In this document: piece after piece, positions 43,242-52,594 of the stretch
Layout of the letters: each line of letters opens with the position of its first letter
Numbering within the stretch: position 1 is the first letter of the stretch
Source: DATKCA01 sp035544675
GTDB lineage: Bacteria; Acidobacteriota; Thermoanaerobaculia; Gp7-AA8
Length of the DNA stretch: 56,037 nt
Direction of reading: 5' to 3'
NCBI GenBank assembly: GCA_035544675.1
Contig: DATKCA010000107.1
Location: 1-56,037 of the forward strand
Position numbers and translations under genes: made by a program
Notes under the pieces: generated by a model
Databases searched by the model: none
The model's input: only the letters and a program-made list of their open reading frames with translations
Told to the model about the DNA's origin: nothing

Positions 43242-44255
43242 ATGGTCGCGAGCCGCCGCATCGCCCCCCGGCCGTATTTCTTCGAGCTGTTCGTGCTCGC
43301 GAACCTCGCTCTCATCTTCATTCTGACCAGCCGCGCCAATCCCTTCGTCCTCACGACCATCCCCACCACGTTCCGCTCCTTCATCCCCACGCTCCTCGGC
43401 TACGCGGTCGCCGGCGTCGTGCTGCGATGCATCGTGGCGGCGGTCCGCGGGCAGCTCAAGGGCTACCTCCGCCACATCAGGACTGCCGGCTGGCTCGCCG
43501 ATACCGCCCGCCTGGTCTTCTTCGGCGCGACGATGGTGCACGCGTACTTCTGGATCAAGTTCGTCGTGCCGCTGATGCGGCCGGGTCTGCTGGACCAGGA
43601 GCTGTGGGACCTCGACCAGGCCATGATGTTCGGCTTCTCGCCGAACATCCTCTTTCTCGACCTCTTCTCGAATCCTGTGGCCATGCGCGTGATCGACTGG
43701 TCGTACGCGCGGATCTTCTTCGCCAGCATGACCATGGCGTTCATCTTCTTCCTCTCCTCGCCGAGCCGCCGCGTCCGGGTCGCCTTCTCGACGGGCAACT
43801 CGATCATGTGGCTGATCGGCTCGTGGCTGTACATGCTCATCCCGTCCCTGGGGCCGGCCTTCCGCTTTCCGGAGGTCTGGCTGCCCTTCGCCGAAGGGTT
43901 GCCGATGACGCAGTTTTTTCAGGCGATGCTGATGGCGAACTATCGAGAAGTGCTCCAGCTGCCTCTCGGCACGGCCAATGACCCGCAGCTGATGCTCGGC
44001 ATCGGGGCCTTTCCCAGCCTGCACGTCGCCTTTCAGACTTACGCGTTTCTGTGGATGCGCCGTCTCTGGATCTACGGGCAGATCGTGTTCGGCGTATTTG
44101 CCGTCGTCATCCTCATCGGTTCGGTGGTCACGGGTTGGCATTACCTCGTCGACGGCCTGGCGGGCATCGTTCTCGCTGCCGTTTCTTACATGATCGCGGC
44201 CCGCCTGTGGAATCTGCGCGAGTGGCGGCGGCTGCGGGCGGCCACCCGGAGGTAA
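43242..44255 (+). CDS. PAP2-superfamily membrane phosphatase / Aur1-like lipid transferase
   Basis: This 337-residue protein has about eight hydrophobic helices. The C-terminal PAP2 motifs are GAFPSLHVA and GWHYLVDGLAG, the His/Asp pair used in phosphotransfer; the first (K-x6-RP) motif is not evident. This layout is closer to the Aur1/inositol-phosphorylceramide synthase-like PAP2_3 family than to small PAP2 enzymes, so transfer of a phospho-headgroup to a lipid is possible. The ATG at 43242 is chosen from the family-like N terminus; no ribosome site is strong. It leads a four-gene plus-strand run. Confidence 0.78.
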   Translation: MVASRRIAPRPYFFELFVLANLALIFILTSRANPFVLTTIPTTFRSFIPTLLGYAVAGVVLRCIVAAVRGQLKGYLRHIRTAGWLADTARLVFFGATMVHAYFWIKFVVPLMRPGLLDQELWDLDQAMMFGFSPNILFLDLFSNPVAMRVIDWSYARIFFASMTMAFIFFLSSPSRRVRVAFSTGNSIMWLIGSWLYMLIPSLGPAFRFPEVWLPFAEGLPMTQFFQAMLMANYREVLQLPLGTANDPQLMLGIGAFPSLHVAFQTYAFLWMRRLWIYGQIVFGVFAVVILIGSVVTGWHYLVDGLAGIVLAAVSYMIAARLWNLREWRRLRAATRR

Positions 44256-44265
44256 CCTGTCTCTT

Positions 44266-45375
44266 ATGGAATCGACACTCGGCGCAGCTCTCGCGGCCCG
44301 CACGGCTGAGGGCGCGCCGGAGCTGTACGACAAGCTCGAGAAGAACGCCGTCCGCTGTTATTCGTGCGGACACCGCTGCAAGATCCTCGACGGTCTGAAG
44401 GGGATCTGCAAGGTCCGCTACAACGAAGGCGGCGTGCTCAAGGTGCCGCGCGGCTACGTGGCAGCGCTGCAGGTCGACCCCATCGAGAAGAAGCCGTTCT
44501 TCCACGCCTATCCCGGAGCGCTGGCTCTCTCGTTCGGAATGCTCGGCTGCGACTACCACTGCGGCTACTGCCAGAACTGGGTGACCTCGCAGGCGCTGAG
44601 GGATCCGGTGGCGGGAGCGAATCCGATGGATGTCGAGCCGGCCGACCTGGTCCGCCTGGCCAGCAGGCACGGCGCCAGAGTCATCACGTCGACGTACAAC
44701 GAGCCGCTCATCACCTCGGAGTGGGCCGTCGAGGTCTTCAAGGAGGCCAGGAAGGCGGGGCTGGTCTGCTCGTATGTCTCCAACGGCAACGGCACGCCTG
44801 AAGTGCTCGACTACATCGCGCCGTACGTCGACCTCTACAAAGTCGACCTCAAAGGCTTCAGCGAGCGCCACTACCGTGACCTGGGCGGCACTCTGCAACC
44901 GGTGCTCGACACGGTCCGCGGCCTCAAGCAGCGGAAGATCTGGCTCGAGATCGTCACGCTCGTCGTCCCGCAGTTCAACGACTCGGACGAGGAGCTGACG
45001 CAGATCGCGGAGTTCCTGGCCGAGGTCGATCCGGACATCCCATGGCACGTCACCGCGTATCACCAGGACTACAAGATGACCGACAACCCGAACACCGACC
45101 CGCGCACGCTGCTGCGCGCGTACGAGATCGGGAAGCGGGCCGGCCTGCGCTACATCTATCCGGGCAACATTCCGGGCCGATTCGGCGACAGGGAAGGGAC
45201 GCACTGCCCGAAGTGCGATTCGGTCGTCATCGGACGGACCGGATTCCGGGTGACGTCGTTCGGGCTGCAGGACGGCCGGTGCCCGCAATGCGCGACGCCG
45301 ATCCCGGGCGTGTGGGGGGATGGGCGGGCGGAGGTGGGGCGGGACGGGATTCCGCGTTCGCTTCCGTTGAGTTAG
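44266..45375 (+). CDS. AmmeMemoRadiSam-system radical SAM enzyme
   Basis: This 369-residue protein has an N-terminal Cys cluster (CYSCGHRC, ICKVRYN). The radical SAM motif is CDYHCGYCQNW (CxxxCxxC), followed by STYNEPLI, VSNGNGTPEVLDY and LYKVDLKGFS. A C-terminal zinc-type set (HCPKCDSVVIG and CPQC) completes the protein. This is the AmmeMemoRadiSam/PflA-like family. It could install a modification or glycyl radical; the substrate is not known. The AMMECR1 gene is at 3332 in this window. Confidence 0.9.
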   Translation: MESTLGAALAARTAEGAPELYDKLEKNAVRCYSCGHRCKILDGLKGICKVRYNEGGVLKVPRGYVAALQVDPIEKKPFFHAYPGALALSFGMLGCDYHCGYCQNWVTSQALRDPVAGANPMDVEPADLVRLASRHGARVITSTYNEPLITSEWAVEVFKEARKAGLVCSYVSNGNGTPEVLDYIAPYVDLYKVDLKGFSERHYRDLGGTLQPVLDTVRGLKQRKIWLEIVTLVVPQFNDSDEELTQIAEFLAEVDPDIPWHVTAYHQDYKMTDNPNTDPRTLLRAYEIGKRAGLRYIYPGNIPGRFGDREGTHCPKCDSVVIGRTGFRVTSFGLQDGRCPQCATPIPGVWGDGRAEVGRDGIPRSLPLS

Positions 45376-45399
45376 CGCGTGCTAACCTTCGCCGCTTCG

Positions 45400-45735
45400 A
45401 TGGAAGGGTTCATTGAGGTCTGTTTGACATCCGAGCTTCCCCTGGGCCGACTCACGACGAAGCTGGTCGGCGAGCGCAAGATCGCTCTCTGTCACACCTC
45501 CAGCGGCTTCCATGCACTCGACAACACGTGCCCTCATCGCGGCGGCCCGCTGGGCGAAGGCGACCTCATCGGCGATGAGCTGATCTGCCCCTGGCATCTC
45601 TGGGGGTTCGACGTGAAAAACGGGAACTGTGGAACGAGCACGACCGTAGGCGTCACTGCGCACGAAGTCCGCATCGAGGAGGATCGCGTGCTGGTGCGAC
45701 TCGCGCCGCCGAGAGCTCTTCCGGAGACGTCTTGA
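45400..45735 (+). CDS. Rieske-type [2Fe-2S] ferredoxin (NirD-like)
   Basis: This about 111-residue single-domain protein has the two cluster motifs NTCPHRGGPL (CxH) and CPWHLWGFD (CxxH) at normal spacing. Such small Rieske proteins serve as ferredoxins for oxygenases or as the small subunit of assimilatory nitrite reductase. No oxygenase or nitrite reductase gene is nearby, so the partner is unknown. The ATG at 45400 gives a normal N terminus; a GTG at 45379 is also in frame. Confidence 0.87.
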   Translation: MEGFIEVCLTSELPLGRLTTKLVGERKIALCHTSSGFHALDNTCPHRGGPLGEGDLIGDELICPWHLWGFDVKNGNCGTSTTVGVTAHEVRIEEDRVLVRLAPPRALPETS

Positions 45736-46382
45736 ACCCGAAGCCGCTGCGACACATCGATCTCTTCGGTCCGGCCGGACGGCTGGAGGCGCTTTACCGC
45801 GAGCTCCAGGACCCTGCGGCGATCGCGATCATCTGCCATCCGCTGCCGACCGGCGGCGGCACACTGCACAACAAGGTCGTGTTCCGTGCCGCGCGCGGGC
45901 TGGAGAACGCGAACGTCGCCACGCTGCGGTTCAACTTCCGGGGTGTAGGAGCGAGCGGCGGGAAGTACGAGGGTGGCGAAGGGGAGCAGGACGACTTCAT
46001 CGCTGCGCTGAACTGGGCCCGGAAAAGGCATCCGGGCAAGCGGATCATCGCCGGCGGATTCTCGTTCGGCGCCTGGGTGGCCAGCCGCGCAGCCTGCGAG
46101 GTGGAGGATATCGACGCAGTGTTCCTGATCGGGACCCCGGTCAACAAGTACGACTTCGGATACCTCCGTCACTGCCAGAAGCCGATGCTGTTCCTTCACG
46201 GGACGCAGGACGAGTACGGCGACGTCAACAAGCTCGAGAAACTCACGCAGGGCGTGCGAAACGCCGAGAGCGTCATCGTGACGGGCGCGGATCACTTCTT
46301 CACCAAGCAGATCGAGGCGGTCGAGCAGACCATGCGCTCGTGGGCGGAGGACGTGCTCCAGTCACTCGGCCCGAAGGCCTGA
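45732..46382 (+). CDS. Alpha/beta hydrolase, COG2945-like
   Basis: The 216-residue protein has the CHPLPTGGGTLHNKVV start, FNFRGVGASGG and the nucleophile elbow GGFSFGAWVA (GxSxG). A late Asp (HGTQDEYGD) and His (GADHFF) complete the triad. Small hydrolases of this group are esterases of unknown natural substrate. The start is a TTG that overlaps the Rieske stop as TTGA, so the two are coupled. The 3' end overlaps the facing BtuF-like gene by 21 bases. Confidence 0.87.
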   Translation: MNPKPLRHIDLFGPAGRLEALYRELQDPAAIAIICHPLPTGGGTLHNKVVFRAARGLENANVATLRFNFRGVGASGGKYEGGEGEQDDFIAALNWARKRHPGKRIIAGGFSFGAWVASRAACEVEDIDAVFLIGTPVNKYDFGYLRHCQKPMLFLHGTQDEYGDVNKLEKLTQGVRNAESVIVTGADHFFTKQIEAVEQTMRSWAEDVLQSLGPKA

Positions 46383-47168
46383 CAGAAATCGCAGACCCTG
46401 GATCGTCCGCGAGCCGTGCCACGTGAAGAGATGGCCGGGAAACGGGCCGACCACTCGAGGATGGAGCGTGGGCGTCCTCAACCGCACCGCGGACTGCGGC
46501 GGTGAGGACAGCGCCGCTCCACACGTCTCCGCCACCCCTCGCGCATCGGCTTCCGTGAACAGAAACGGCTCATCGGGAAGGAAGATCACGTCCGCCTGGA
46601 TGGCGGCGAGATCGATGGACGGATAGCGGGTCCCGCTCACCACGTTCCGCCCTCCGGCCTCGCCGATGAGCGACGCCACATACGTGTCGGTGCCGCACCA
46701 CATCCACGGGTTCTTCCAGATCGCGCAGGCGAATGTGAACGGCTCGCCGCGGGCTGACGCGCGTTCTCTCACCAGCGCGTCCACCAGCTCGCTGGCACGT
46801 TCCGCGCGCCCGTGAATCCCGCCCAGCAGCGCGATCAGCGACACCACGTCGTCCACGCTCTTCGGCTCGCTGACGAACACCGGCGCGAACTCCTCGATGG
46901 CATCGGCGTGACGCCTCTGGTTCTCCTCGAGATTCATGTGCACGAGATCCGGCTTCAGCTCGCGGATGGCGCCGACGTCCGGATTCTTCGTTCCACCGAC
47001 GCGGGGCACGGAGATGTCCGGAGGAAAGATGCAGAAGTCGGTCACGCCGGCGACCGCCTCACCGGCGCCGAGGTCGAACAGCGTCTCGGTGAGTGACGGC
47101 ACGAGGGACACGACGCGTTCCGGCGGACGAGCGAAGTCGAACGCCCTGCCGCGCGCGTCGCGGATCAA
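46362..47168 (-). CDS. BtuF/TroA-fold metal-chelate receptor without visible signal peptide
   Basis: The TTG at 47168 overlaps the permease stop as TTGA. The 268-residue protein opens with RVVSLVPSLTETLFDLGAG, the BtuF-like helical-backbone receptor signature, and continues with DVGAIRELKPDLVHMNLEEN and TRYPSIDLAAIQADVIFLPD. No hydrophobic leader precedes the domain, so either the start is misplaced or the protein is cytoplasmic. Cobalamin or iron-chelate binding is typical of the family, but the permeases beside it are peptide-type. Confidence 0.78.
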   Translation of the reverse strand: MIRDARGRAFDFARPPERVVSLVPSLTETLFDLGAGEAVAGVTDFCIFPPDISVPRVGGTKNPDVGAIRELKPDLVHMNLEENQRRHADAIEEFAPVFVSEPKSVDDVVSLIALLGGIHGRAERASELVDALVRERASARGEPFTFACAIWKNPWMWCGTDTYVASLIGEAGGRNVVSGTRYPSIDLAAIQADVIFLPDEPFLFTEADARGVAETCGAALSSPPQSAVRLRTPTLHPRVVGPFPGHLFTWHGSRTIQGLRFLSGLRAE

Positions 47169-48001
47169 CCGAGCTGCTTCCGGTACTTCGGATCGAGCGC
47201 GTCGATCAGGCCGTCTCCGAGGAAATTCAAACCCATGACGGCGAGCATGATGGCTGCTCCGGGGAAGATCGCAAGGTGGTTCGCCAGGCCGAGGTAGCGG
47301 CGGCCGGCGGTCAGCATGGCGCCCCAGGATGGCGTCGGAGGTTGCACGCCCAGGCCCAGGAAGGAGAGCGCAGCCTCGGACAGAATCGCGCCGGCCAGGC
47401 CGAGCGTGGCCATCACGATGACCGGGTTGATGACGTTCGGCAGCACGTGCAGGGCGATGACACGGGGCGACCGCGCCCCCATGGCCTTGGCGGCCGTCAC
47501 GTACTCCATCTCCCGCACTTTCAGGACCTGGCCGCGGACGAGTCGCGCATAACCGACCCATCCGATCGTGGCCAGGGCGAGGATCACGTTGTTCAGACTG
47601 GGGCCCAGCACGGCCACCAGGGCAATGGCCAGGAGAATGCCGGGGAAGGCCAGGAGGATGTCACACAAGCGCATCACCAGGAGATCGGCCCATCCGCCGA
47701 AATAGCCGGAGATGGCCCCCAGAGTCACACCGACGATGGAGGCGAGCAGCACCACGCTGAAGCCGACGCGAAGGGAGACGCGCGCGCCCCACACGATGCG
47801 CGAGAAGACGTCGCGTCCCAGGTCGTCGAGTCCGAGGATGTGTTGTCTGGAGGGTGCTTCGAGTCGCCGGGAGGTCTCCTGCACGTTCGGATCGCGCGGC
47901 GCGATCAGCGGCGCGGCGAGCGCGATCACGATCAGCACCACCGTGAGGATGAGTCCTGCCGTGAAGGCGAAGTTCTTCAGAAGCCGTTTCAGCGTCTTCA
48001 T
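47165..48001 (-). CDS. ABC transporter permease, DppC/OppC type
   Basis: This 278-residue protein has an N-terminal helix (about 10-35) of the OppC kind, then LGLDDLGRDVFSRIVWGAR, five further helices and the EAA-loop segment AAKAMGARSPRVIALHVLPN. It is the inner-membrane subunit of an oligopeptide/nickel-type importer. It lies seven bases after its DppB-like partner. No ATPase or peptide-binding gene is in the window, so those parts must be elsewhere. Confidence 0.92.
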   Translation of the reverse strand: MKTLKRLLKNFAFTAGLILTVVLIVIALAAPLIAPRDPNVQETSRRLEAPSRQHILGLDDLGRDVFSRIVWGARVSLRVGFSVVLLASIVGVTLGAISGYFGGWADLLVMRLCDILLAFPGILLAIALVAVLGPSLNNVILALATIGWVGYARLVRGQVLKVREMEYVTAAKAMGARSPRVIALHVLPNVINPVIVMATLGLAGAILSEAALSFLGLGVQPPTPSWGAMLTAGRRYLGLANHLAIFPGAAIMLAVMGLNFLGDGLIDALDPKYRKQLG

Positions 48002-48008
48002 CGCGCAC

Positions 48009-48932
48009 TCACTCCAGTTTGATCCGCGGATCGACGACGCCGTACATGAGATCGGACAGGAAGTTCACCATGATGTACGTCAGCGCGATCACGAGAATCG
48101 ACGCCTGCACCTGCGGGTAATCGCGCGTGGTGATCGACTGGATCAGCAGCCGTCCCAGCCCCGGCCAGGAGAAGATCTGCTCCGTGATGATGGCGCCGGT
48201 GAGCAGCGATCCGAATTGCAGCGCCAGAACGGTGATCACCGGGATGAGCGCGTTCTTGAGAGCGTGGCCGAAGATCGCCCTGACTCGCGTCACGCCCTTG
48301 GCGATGGCCGTCGTCACATACAACTGGTGCAGCTCCTCGGCCAGACTGACGCGGATCATGCGCGTGAGAATCGCGGCCAGCGCCAGGCCCATCGTGACAG
48401 AGGGGAGAACCAGCGACTTGAGTCCCTCCTCACGCCCGGAGACCGGGAACCACTCGAATTTGATCGCGAAGGCGATGATGAGCAGCGGGCCGAACCAGAA
48501 GCTCGGCATCGATACGCCGATGAGGGCAAAAAACCGCGCCACGTTGTCGATCCACGAGTTTCGATAGATCGCCGAGACGATGCCCAGCGGAAAGGCCACC
48601 AGCAGCGCCACGAGCATGGCTCCGAAGGCCAGCTGAATGGTGGCCGGATAACGGAGCCGGATCTCCTGCGCCACACTCTCGTTGGTCCGGAACGAGCGGC
48701 CGAGATCGCCCCGGGCCAGGTTGCCGAGATACGTGACGTACTGCTTCCAGAGCGGCTGATCGAGCCCGAGGGCGCGGCGCACGTTCTCGATGTCTTCCGG
48801 CCGCGCCCCCTCACCGGCGATCTGCGCTGCTGGATCGCCCGGAATGAGATGGATCAGCGAGAAGATCAGCGTCAGGATCCCGAGCGTAATCGGGATCATC
48901 TGCAGGAACCTGCGGATGATGTACTGCACCAT
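48009..48932 (-). CDS. ABC transporter permease, DppB/OppB type
   Basis: This 307-residue protein starts MVQYIIRRFLQMIPITLGI, the usual DppB N terminus, with HLIPGDPA and an EAA loop (AKGVTRVRAIFGHALKNALI). Six hydrophobic helices are visible. It forms the membrane pore with the DppC-type subunit. It follows pmbA by 46 bases on the same strand. Confidence 0.92.
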   Translation of the reverse strand: MVQYIIRRFLQMIPITLGILTLIFSLIHLIPGDPAAQIAGEGARPEDIENVRRALGLDQPLWKQYVTYLGNLARGDLGRSFRTNESVAQEIRLRYPATIQLAFGAMLVALLVAFPLGIVSAIYRNSWIDNVARFFALIGVSMPSFWFGPLLIIAFAIKFEWFPVSGREEGLKSLVLPSVTMGLALAAILTRMIRVSLAEELHQLYVTTAIAKGVTRVRAIFGHALKNALIPVITVLALQFGSLLTGAIITEQIFSWPGLGRLLIQSITTRDYPQVQASILVIALTYIMVNFLSDLMYGVVDPRIKLE

Positions 48933-48978
48933 GAGTCAGCGCTGGGGGCCGGTGCAACATCCTCGCCGGAATCGTTCC

Positions 48979-50322
48979 CTAGAGGTCGAAGCGCCAGTCC
49001 CGAATCTTCATCACCGGGACCAGAGTCCCCCCGTAGGGGTTGTACCAGGTCCCGATGGCGCGGCGCTCGCGGGTCATACCCTCCACGCGATTGAACGCCT
49101 CGACGATCGACTGCGTCCAGCGCAGATTCGGGAGCCGCGCCACGACTTTGCCGTTGCGAATGAGAAACGTGCCGTCGCGCGTCGTGCCGGTCATGAGCGC
49201 CGTCTTCGGCTCGAGCAGCCCGTTCACGTAATTGAAGCGCGTGACCCAGATGCCCCGTTCGGTGCTGCCGATCAGATCCTCGCGCGTGCTCTCGCCGCCG
49301 TTGATGGCCATGTGGAATGCCGACCCATGCTCGGGGGAACCGAGGTGCCACGCGTTCGCTGTGGCCGTGACACCGAGGCGATCCGCGTACGCCTTGTCGA
49401 CGACCGGCGTGCGGGGAATGCCCTTCTCGATGAGCCCGACCCGGCGTTTGGGCAGGCCTTCCAGGTCGAAGGGAAACGGCAGGAAGTCTTCGTCGACGGC
49501 GTCGTCGGCCATCGTGAGGTTGTGGCCGAGGATTCGCTTGCCGATGTTGCCGACAAAGAACGACGATCCGTCCTCGAACGACTGGCCGGACAGCGCGATC
49601 ATGTTGACCCAGTCCAGGACCTCGGCGACGGCCGCGGGCTCGAGGATCACGTCCCACGACCCCGGCTCGAGCGTGGCCATTGCGTCCGAGCTGAGTAAGG
49701 CCTTCTGGAGAGCCTCCCCGGCCAGCGCCGCCACGTCGAGCGACGAGCACGATCGCGCGCAGCGTGTCGCATAGCCGGACCCCCTGGCGTGCACCGCGAT
49801 GGCGGTCGCATCCGCGGACGTGATGCGGCAGTACCGCCTGACGCCGTTGCTGTTGGCGGTGGCCACGGACCGGGCGGCCGTGGCGTATGAGCCTGCGAAC
49901 GTGGCATCGACGCGGCGGGCGCGATCGAACGCGGATCGAAGGGTCTCCGCCTTCTGGCGCGGGCTGATCTGCGCGGTGGTCTGGTCGAACGTCCGCAGGA
50001 GCGGGGCGGGCTCGTTCGCCGCGTACAGGCCGCGGAAGCCGGGAATGGGTTTGGAATGGCGCGCGGCGTCACGGGCCAGCCCGGCGGTGCGCGCGATCTC
50101 GCCGGCATCGAAGACGGTCGTCGATGCCACTCCGGCCGCCCCGCCGATGATCACGCGCAGAATCAGCTCCGCCGTCTCCTCGGACATGTTCTGGTGGATC
50201 GTCGAGTTCGCGAAGCGCGAGATGTTGCGGTCGGATGCGACGAAGACCGCATCGGCCTGGTCGGCCGAAGCGGCGGCCAGCGCGCGCCCCAGGATCTCGA
50301 ACGACTCGCTCTCGCTCCGCAT
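48979..50322 (-). CDS. pmbA: PmbA/TldE-family protein (non-catalytic TldD partner)
   Basis: This 447-residue protein has the TldD/PmbA fold without the HExxxH zinc motif: the matching segment reads EPAAVAEVLDWV. The family C-terminal signature is present (NGGESTREDLI, GIWVTRFNYVNG, TRDGTFLIRNGKV). PmbA/TldE forms a dimer with TldD to process peptides such as microcin or CcdA. The start overlaps the tldD stop by one base. The 46-base gap to the permease is the only space after it. Confidence 0.87.
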   Translation of the reverse strand: MRSESESFEILGRALAAASADQADAVFVASDRNISRFANSTIHQNMSEETAELILRVIIGGAAGVASTTVFDAGEIARTAGLARDAARHSKPIPGFRGLYAANEPAPLLRTFDQTTAQISPRQKAETLRSAFDRARRVDATFAGSYATAARSVATANSNGVRRYCRITSADATAIAVHARGSGYATRCARSCSSLDVAALAGEALQKALLSSDAMATLEPGSWDVILEPAAVAEVLDWVNMIALSGQSFEDGSSFFVGNIGKRILGHNLTMADDAVDEDFLPFPFDLEGLPKRRVGLIEKGIPRTPVVDKAYADRLGVTATANAWHLGSPEHGSAFHMAINGGESTREDLIGSTERGIWVTRFNYVNGLLEPKTALMTGTTRDGTFLIRNGKVVARLPNLRWTQSIVEAFNRVEGMTRERRAIGTWYNPYGGTLVPVMKIRDWRFDL

Positions 50323-51764
50323 CAGGAGGTCTCGACGCCGCGGAACCGCGCCGCCGGAGCGCCGTGCGCCACTCGCATGGTCTGCATCGGATCGCCCTTG
50401 CCGCAGTTTGGCAGTCCCCAGATCTGCCAGCTCCGGCGGTCGGCCACCGCGTCGCACGAGCGCCAGAACTCCGGCGTCGTTCCGCTGTACACGGGATTGC
50501 GCAGGAGCCTGCCGATCCGTCCGTTCTCGATCTCGTACCCGACTTCGCAGCCGAACTGGAAGTTCAGACGGAGGTCGTCGATGGACCACGACTTGTTGGT
50601 CTCCATGAGGATGCCGCGCCTGGTGTCCGCGATGATCTCGTCGAGCGGCGTCGTGCCCGGCTCCAGATTGATGTTGGTCATGCGGATGATCGGAATGCGC
50701 GCCGCGGTCTCGGCGCGCACCGTGCCGTTGGAGACGCGGCCGATGACCGGAGCGGTGTCGCGGCCGGTGAGGTAGTCGACGAACATGCCGGCGCGAACGA
50801 GATCGAATCTCTGGGCGCGGACGCCGTCGTCGTCGAAGCCGAACGATCCAATGGACCCGTCGATCGTCGCGTCGGCGACGATGTTCACGAGATCGGACCC
50901 GTAGCGGAAGTGGCCGAGCATGGACGGCTGAAGGAACGAGCCTCCGGCCAGGGAGATCTCCAGGCCGAGGGCGCGATCGAGCTCGGTGGGGTGACCGCAG
51001 GACTCGTGAACCTGGAGCGCGAGCTGGGCCGAGCCGACCAGGAGGTCATACCGGCCGGCCGGCGACTTCGGCGCGGTGAGCAGCGCCAGCGCGTCGTCGC
51101 GAACCTGCAGCGCTTTTCGAGGCAGGTCCAGCCGCTCGATGAACTCCCACCCCTCCGCCTGGTAATCGCCGCCGAAAGGATTCGGATACGTGCGCCGCTG
51201 ATACTCGCCTCCGCCGATGGCCACCGCCTCGATGCCGCCGCCCATCTGCGTCGTGGTCTGCTCGATGAAGCTGCCGGCTGTAGACGCGAATGTCTTCTCC
51301 TGGCGGTAGCACGAGATCTCGCCGGAGACCTGATGGATGCGAGGATCGCCACGCATCGGCTCGGTGGCCGCGAGGAGTGTCTCGACCTTCACGGGCATGG
51401 GCACGGACCAGGGATCGATCCGGTACGACGAAGCCCACCGCGCCACGTGCGGCTCGACGTCGCTGAGCGCGACCGGTGCGCTCGCGGCGATGTTGCTGGC
51501 GGCGGCGACTTCCAGCGCGCGCCGGGCCGTTTTCTCGATGGACTCCGCGCTCACTTCGCTCGACGCCGCGAATCCCCATCCGTTTCCGACGAGGACGCGG
51601 ACGCCCACGGCCCGATCGATCGTCGACGCCAGATGATCCACGTCTCCGTTGCGCACCTTGACGTGCTGCTGCTCGGTGGCCGTGTAACGAACGTCGGCGT
51701 AGCGCAGCATCGGATCGGAGAGTGAGGACAGCACATCCTCGAGCTGGGCGCGTGCGGGCTGCAT
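50322..51764 (-). CDS. tldD: TldD metallopeptidase
   Basis: This 480-residue protein carries the TldD zinc motif HESCGHPTELD (HExxxH), followed by the GSFGFDDDGV and LTGRDTAP regions that close the active site. With PmbA it forms a cytoplasmic protease that trims unfolded or RiPP-type peptides. It is the first gene of the five-gene minus-strand operon, 56 bases from the divergent phosphodiester glycosidase gene. Confidence 0.92.
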   Translation of the reverse strand: MQPARAQLEDVLSSLSDPMLRYADVRYTATEQQHVKVRNGDVDHLASTIDRAVGVRVLVGNGWGFAASSEVSAESIEKTARRALEVAAASNIAASAPVALSDVEPHVARWASSYRIDPWSVPMPVKVETLLAATEPMRGDPRIHQVSGEISCYRQEKTFASTAGSFIEQTTTQMGGGIEAVAIGGGEYQRRTYPNPFGGDYQAEGWEFIERLDLPRKALQVRDDALALLTAPKSPAGRYDLLVGSAQLALQVHESCGHPTELDRALGLEISLAGGSFLQPSMLGHFRYGSDLVNIVADATIDGSIGSFGFDDDGVRAQRFDLVRAGMFVDYLTGRDTAPVIGRVSNGTVRAETAARIPIIRMTNINLEPGTTPLDEIIADTRRGILMETNKSWSIDDLRLNFQFGCEVGYEIENGRIGRLLRNPVYSGTTPEFWRSCDAVADRRSWQIWGLPNCGKGDPMQTMRVAHGAPAARFRGVETS

Positions 51765-51820
51765 GGGGGGGGCGGAATTATAGCGGGACAGCGGTACGCG
51801 TCTTGATAGGACGCGTTGAC

Positions 51821-52594
51821 ATGATCCTTTTCATCCTCCTGAGCCTCACCCTTCCGGAGTGGACGGCGGTCGCGCCCGGCGTCGAATACGCCCGGTTCGT
51901 CAGCGGCGGCGAGGACATTCATGCCGTGCGCGTCGACCTCGCGCGCGCCGGCATCCGCGTCGTTTCCTCGAACCGCGGCGAGCGAGGGCTCCGGGTGAGC
52001 GAGTTCGCCAGGAAGACGAAGGCGATCGTGGCCATCAACGGCGATTACTTCAACGAGGCGCTGCAGCCCAGCGGCCTGGCCGCCGGGCCGTGCGGCGTGT
52101 GGCCCGGCACGAAGGACACGGAGCGAAGGGGTGTGGTGGCGGTGGGGCGGGGGAGGGCGGCCATCTATCCGCAGAAGCACGTGCTGAAGCGCCCGGCACG
52201 TTGGATGAAGTCGGTGGTGTCTGGCTGGCCCCTGATCGCCAGCGGGTGCGAGGCCCTGCCGGCCTCGGGGATTCCCGGCAGCGATCAGTTCACCCGCTCG
52301 CCGCATCCGCGCACTGCCGCGGGTCTCTCGCGCGATCGGAAATCGCTGCTGCTGGTGGTGGCGGACGGACGGCGGGACGGCGTGCCGGGCCTGACCCTGG
52401 CCCGCCTCGCGGAGTTCATGGTCGAGGAGCTGGGCGCTTGCGTGGTCATGAATCTCGACGGGGGCGGATCGAGCGCGCTGTGGATCGACGACCGCATCGT
52501 GAACCGGCCCAGCGATGGCGCCGAACGGAAAGTCGCCAATCATCTGGCCGTGATTCACGCTCGGGACGAACCGCGCTGTGATACTGACCAATAG
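51821..52594 (+). CDS. NAGPA-type phosphodiester glycosidase domain protein
   Basis: The ATG at 51821 has TAGGA nine bases upstream. The 257-residue protein has a short hydrophobic N terminus (about 1-16) and the NAGPA/DUF2233 pattern: ALNP-like AINGDYFN, LSRDRKSLLLVVADGR and the key NLDGGGSSALW near the C terminus. The family includes the enzyme that uncovers mannose 6-phosphate tags, and bacterial exported phosphodiester-linked sugar hydrolases. Secretion is likely. Its last codons are part of a 17-bp repeat. Confidence 0.85.
   Translation: MILFILLSLTLPEWTAVAPGVEYARFVSGGEDIHAVRVDLARAGIRVVSSNRGERGLRVSEFARKTKAIVAINGDYFNEALQPSGLAAGPCGVWPGTKDTERRGVVAVGRGRAAIYPQKHVLKRPARWMKSVVSGWPLIASGCEALPASGIPGSDQFTRSPHPRTAAGLSRDRKSLLLVVADGRRDGVPGLTLARLAEFMVEELGACVVMNLDGGGSSALWIDDRIVNRPSDGAERKVANHLAVIHARDEPRCDTDQ

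Noticed and set aside
47169..47561. Upstream extension of the BtuF-like gene to supply a signal peptide
   Set aside because: The extended frame runs antisense-like through the permease gene with no hydrophobic leader. The TTGA-coupled start fits better.
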